A stretch of DNA of 64,000 nt, from contig NC_135212.1 of NCBI RefSeq assembly GCF_052324685.1, positions 8,928,778-8,992,777 of the forward strand, in the 5' to 3' direction. This DNA comes from Brachyhypopomus gauderio (taxonomy: Eukaryota > Chordata > Actinopteri > Gymnotiformes > Hypopomidae). The position numbers and the translations under genes are program-made. Below the pieces are notes generated by a model. That model saw nothing but the letters and a program-made list of their open reading frames with translations, did not search any database and was not told the DNA's origin. This document shows, piece by piece, positions 61,515 to 64,000 of this stretch (within the stretch, counting starts at the first letter, position 1; every line of letters starts with the position of its first letter).

Positions 61515-62516
61515 TAGGGTTGTCCCGATTCGATATTTGGATCAGATCGGCTGCTGATATTAGCAAAAAATGCGTATCGGTATCGGATCGGCAGGCACGA
61601 GAAAATGCCGATCCAGACTCCCGCGTTTTCCAGCGCACCCATTTAGATAATCCATTCCAGTTTTTGCTGTGGTTTTGACAGTGAGAGTAAAATCCGGTCC
61701 GTATTTTCCAGCACACCTTCAGCACACGAGCATAGCGTCTGCCCCAATTTAGCTCCGTGGCATCTCGGACCGCCGTGTAAATTTGAAGTTATCGGTAAAA
61801 ATGTCAGTTGTGTGGGATTATTTTACCTTAAAGGATGACAAAGACGAAGAGGTAGAGTGCAACATATGCCACAGTAAAGTCAAGCGTGGTGGTAAAGCTG
61901 TAAGAACTTTTAATACCACCAATCTAATCAAGCATTTAGCGAAATACCACCATAAACAACATGACGAGTTTCTAAAGAAAACCGAAGACAAAAAGAAAGG
62001 TCCTACACAACTAACACTGGCAGAAACGTTTGAATTGAAGGGAGTGTATAGATGGGGATGGAGCAGCAAAGTGTGGAGTAGAAGGCATTCCAACTGATGG
62101 ATGTTAATGTTAATAGACTATTTTCCACTCAGGTTGTGTGTTTTGCTTTTTTAATATAATTTACAATATTATTTGCACTTGTGGCTTTTTAATCCTTGGT
62201 TTACTGATGCTATTTCTGTTTGTTATTTAATATTTTGTCTATTTTGAGTTTATTAATTGCTAAATAAACAGGTCAGTTTCTCCTTACCAACCATTGTGTA
62301 TTATTCAAACACACCTAATTCAGCTGGCTACTTGTTATCAAGAGTAAAACGCTTTTCAACATGAGTTTGACAACAAAGTAAGTTGGCTAAATAACTTTAA
62401 ACTTTAATACATGCTCGGATAGGCCGGTATCGGTATTGGCCGATATCGGTATCGGAAGTGCAAATAAATATCGGTATCGGATCGGAAGTTCAAAAAGCTG
62501 GATCGGGACATCCCTA
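61515..62516 (+). mobile_element. hAT element with BED finger inside Tc1 transposase (1,002 bp)
   Basis: Ends TAGGGTTGTCCCGATTCGAT and GGATCGGGACATCCCTA. Perfect 8-bp TSD gtgtgtac at 61507-61514 and 62517-62524. Many 'tatcggtatcgg' subterminal repeats at both ends. Internally deleted: only the N-terminal part of a transposase remains. Confidence 0.92.
61801..62097 (+). CDS. Truncated hAT protein: BED zinc finger only
   Basis: 98 codons from ATG 61801 to TGA 62095-62097. The BED-type finger has CNIC (first metal pair), a Thr/Asn linker TFNTTNLIKHL and HLAKYHH (second pair), as in ZBED proteins and hAT transposases. The catalytic DDE and hATC dimerisation parts are missing. It could bind DNA without transposing; expression is unknown. 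Confidence 0.6.
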   Translation: MSVVWDYFTLKDDKDEEVECNICHSKVKRGGKAVRTFNTTNLIKHLAKYHHKQHDEFLKKTEDKKKGPTQLTLAETFELKGVYRWGWSSKVWSRRHSN

Positions 62517-63610
62517 GTGTGTACTACTCCCTTCAGAGGAGAGCACAGACAGGCTCTAACCAGAGTAGAAGGAGAAGTGGAAGGCCCCGCTGCACAACTG
62601 AGCAAGAAGACAAGTACATTAGAGTCTCAGGTTTGAGAAATCAACGCCTCACAGGTCCTCAACTGGCAGCTTCATTAAATAGTACCCGCAAAACGCCAGT
62701 GTCAACATCTACAGTGAAGAGGCGACTCCGGGATGCTGGCCTTCAGGGCAGAGTGGCAAAGAAAAAGCCATATCTGAGACTGGCTAATAAAAGAAAAAGA
62801 TTAATATGGGCAAAAGAACACAGACATTGGACAGAGGAAGATTCGAAAAAAGTGTTATGGACAGACGAATCAAAGTTTGAGGTGTTTGGATCACACAGAC
62901 AGACATTTGTGAGATGCAGAACAACTGAAAAGATGCTGGATGAGTGCCTGACACCATCTGTCAAACATGGTGGAGGTAATGTGATGGTCTGGGGTTGCTT
63001 TGGTGCTGGTAAAGTGGGAGATTTGTACAAGGTAAAAGGGATTTTGAATAAGTAAGGCTATCACTCCATTTTGTAACACCATGCCATACCCTGTGGACAG
63101 CGCTTGATTGGAGCCAATTTCATCCTGCAACAGGACAATGACCCAAAGCACACCTCCAAATTATGCACAAACTATTTAGAGAAGAAGCAGGCAGCTGGTG
63201 TTTTATCGGTAATGGAGTGGCCAGCGCAGTCACCAGATCTCAACCCCATTGAGCTGTTGTGGGAGCATCTTGACCGTATGGTACGAAAAAAGTGCCCATC
63301 AACCCAATCAAACTTGTGGGAGTGGCTTCTGGAAGCATGGGTTGAAATTTCTCCAGATTACCTCAGCAAATTAACAGCTAGAATGCCAAAGGTCTGCAAT
63401 GCTGTAATTGCTGCTAAGGGAGCATTCTTTGATGAAAGCAAAGTTTAAAGTAGAAAATTATTTCAAATAAAAAAAAAACATTATTTCTACCTTGTCAATG
63501 TCTGGACTATATTTCTATTCATTTTGCAACTCATTTGATAAATAAAAGTATGAGATTTCAGGGCAAAACACAAAATTGTCTAGGTGACCCCAAACTTTTG
63601 AACGGTAGTG

Positions 63611-63934
63611 TGTATATATATATATGAGAGGTCTGCATATAAGAAAATAGCAACCAAATTAGTGATTATAAAATAAAAATTAAAAACAGAATTCAAATTT
63701 TACAATAATAATGATTCTGACATAAAAAGCCCTGCAGCAACAACTTTTTGTCTCCTAATGAACTGGATCAAATACAATCTATTTGAACTTCAAGGTGTCT
63801 TTCAGTGTCCCAACACAGGGAAAATGTTTATGCAACTTAACGAATTCAGAGGTGTCAATTCCAGGTTCAGAAAGTAAAAGTCCTCACCGGGATTTTGCTC
63901 AGGCTTCCTGGATTGTGTTGATTGCACTAATTAG
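63611..63934. other. pstpip1 intron, nothing recognised
   Basis: AT-rich intron sequence right of the Tc1 element. No exon recognised. Confidence 0.4.
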
Positions 63935-64000
63935 TAGGGGTGGGTATCACCACTGATTTCCCATTTCGATTCGATTTCGATTCACAAGGACCCGATTCAA
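63935..64000 (+). mobile_element. hAT-like terminus cut by the window edge
   Basis: 'taggggtgggtatcaccact' followed by 'gattcgatttcgattcacaa' resembles a known teleost hAT end. The rest is outside the window. Confidence 0.45.

Larger units (their letters stand above)
60073..63610 (+). mobile_element. Tc1/mariner element, interrupted twice
   Basis: Inverted termini CACTACCGTTCAAAA...GGGGTCAC and GTGACCCCAAACTTTTGAAC..GGTAGTG in a TA-rich site. Transposase pieces: start 61395, then 62517-63055 and 63104-63448 with HTH-region and DDE motifs (TDESKFEVFG, QQDNDPKHTS, SPDLNPIELLWEHL). In-frame stops (TGA 61470-61472, TAA near 63053) and two hAT insertions make it dead. Without the inserts it would be about 1.6 kb, the normal Tc1 size. 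Confidence 0.9.

Overview
This 64 kb window looks like nuclear genomic DNA from a ray-finned (teleost) fish. The evidence is vertebrate genes with many short introns, a whole 32-exon class II PI3-kinase gene, and abundant teleost-type mobile DNA: hAT elements with 8-bp target-site duplications (TSDs), Tc1/mariner, L2-type LINE tails, tRNA-derived SINEs, a gypsy-type LTR element, long CA/TG microsatellites and poly-G runs. I cannot name the species.

Layout. Positions 1-10,000 are gene-poor: two near-identical ~0.97-kb hAT elements in inverted orientation (458-2555), a smaller hAT MITE (3045-3354), L2 tails, and one unrecognised open exon (5932-6426, + strand). Positions 10,248-12,094 (-) hold a PPP1R15B-type eIF2-alpha phosphatase regulatory subunit gene, with two upstream ORFs before its start. 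Positions 12,586-15,468 (-) hold rps13, resolved exon by exon to the expected 151 residues. Positions 17,461-43,166 (-) hold pik3c2a: 32 coding exons join in phase to 1,700 codons, with Ras-binding, C2, helical, kinase, PX and C-terminal C2 domains in order. Its 5' end (a probable non-coding exon near 45,755) faces rcn2 (46,837-49,478, +), a seven-exon gene for an ER-lumen CREC protein ending in HDEL. From 55,628 the start of pstpip1 (+, nine coding exons, F-BAR region) runs to the right edge without finishing.

The stretch between rcn2 and pstpip1 and the last pstpip1 intron are mobile-element graveyards with clear nesting. At 51,752-54,934 a hAT element contains an LTR retroelement (51,852-53,907), which contains a hAT MITE (53,189-53,494); each level has a perfect TSD. 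At about 60,073-63,610 a Tc1 element contains two different hAT elements (60,183-61,084 and 61,515-62,516), again with perfect TSDs. The LTR element carries a long acidic, Ser/Pro-rich reading frame that I do not recognise.

The genes do not form one pathway. RPS13 is a 40S ribosomal protein, PPP1R15B restores translation by directing PP1 to phospho-eIF2-alpha, PIK3C2A makes PI(3,4)P2/PI3P in endocytosis, RCN2 binds Ca2+ in the ER, and PSTPIP1 links membrane to actin in leukocytes. Gene order is informative: PIK3C2A-RPS13 and RCN2-PSTPIP1 match known vertebrate neighbourhoods (human 11p15 and 15q24), while a PPP1R15B-type gene beside PIK3C2A mirrors the human PIK3C2B-PPP1R15B pair on 1q32. I found no convincing new molecular system. 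The most unusual items are the non-autonomous LTR element with its unrecognised ORF, the shared internal module in hAT elements with different ends, and the repeats abutting splice sites.
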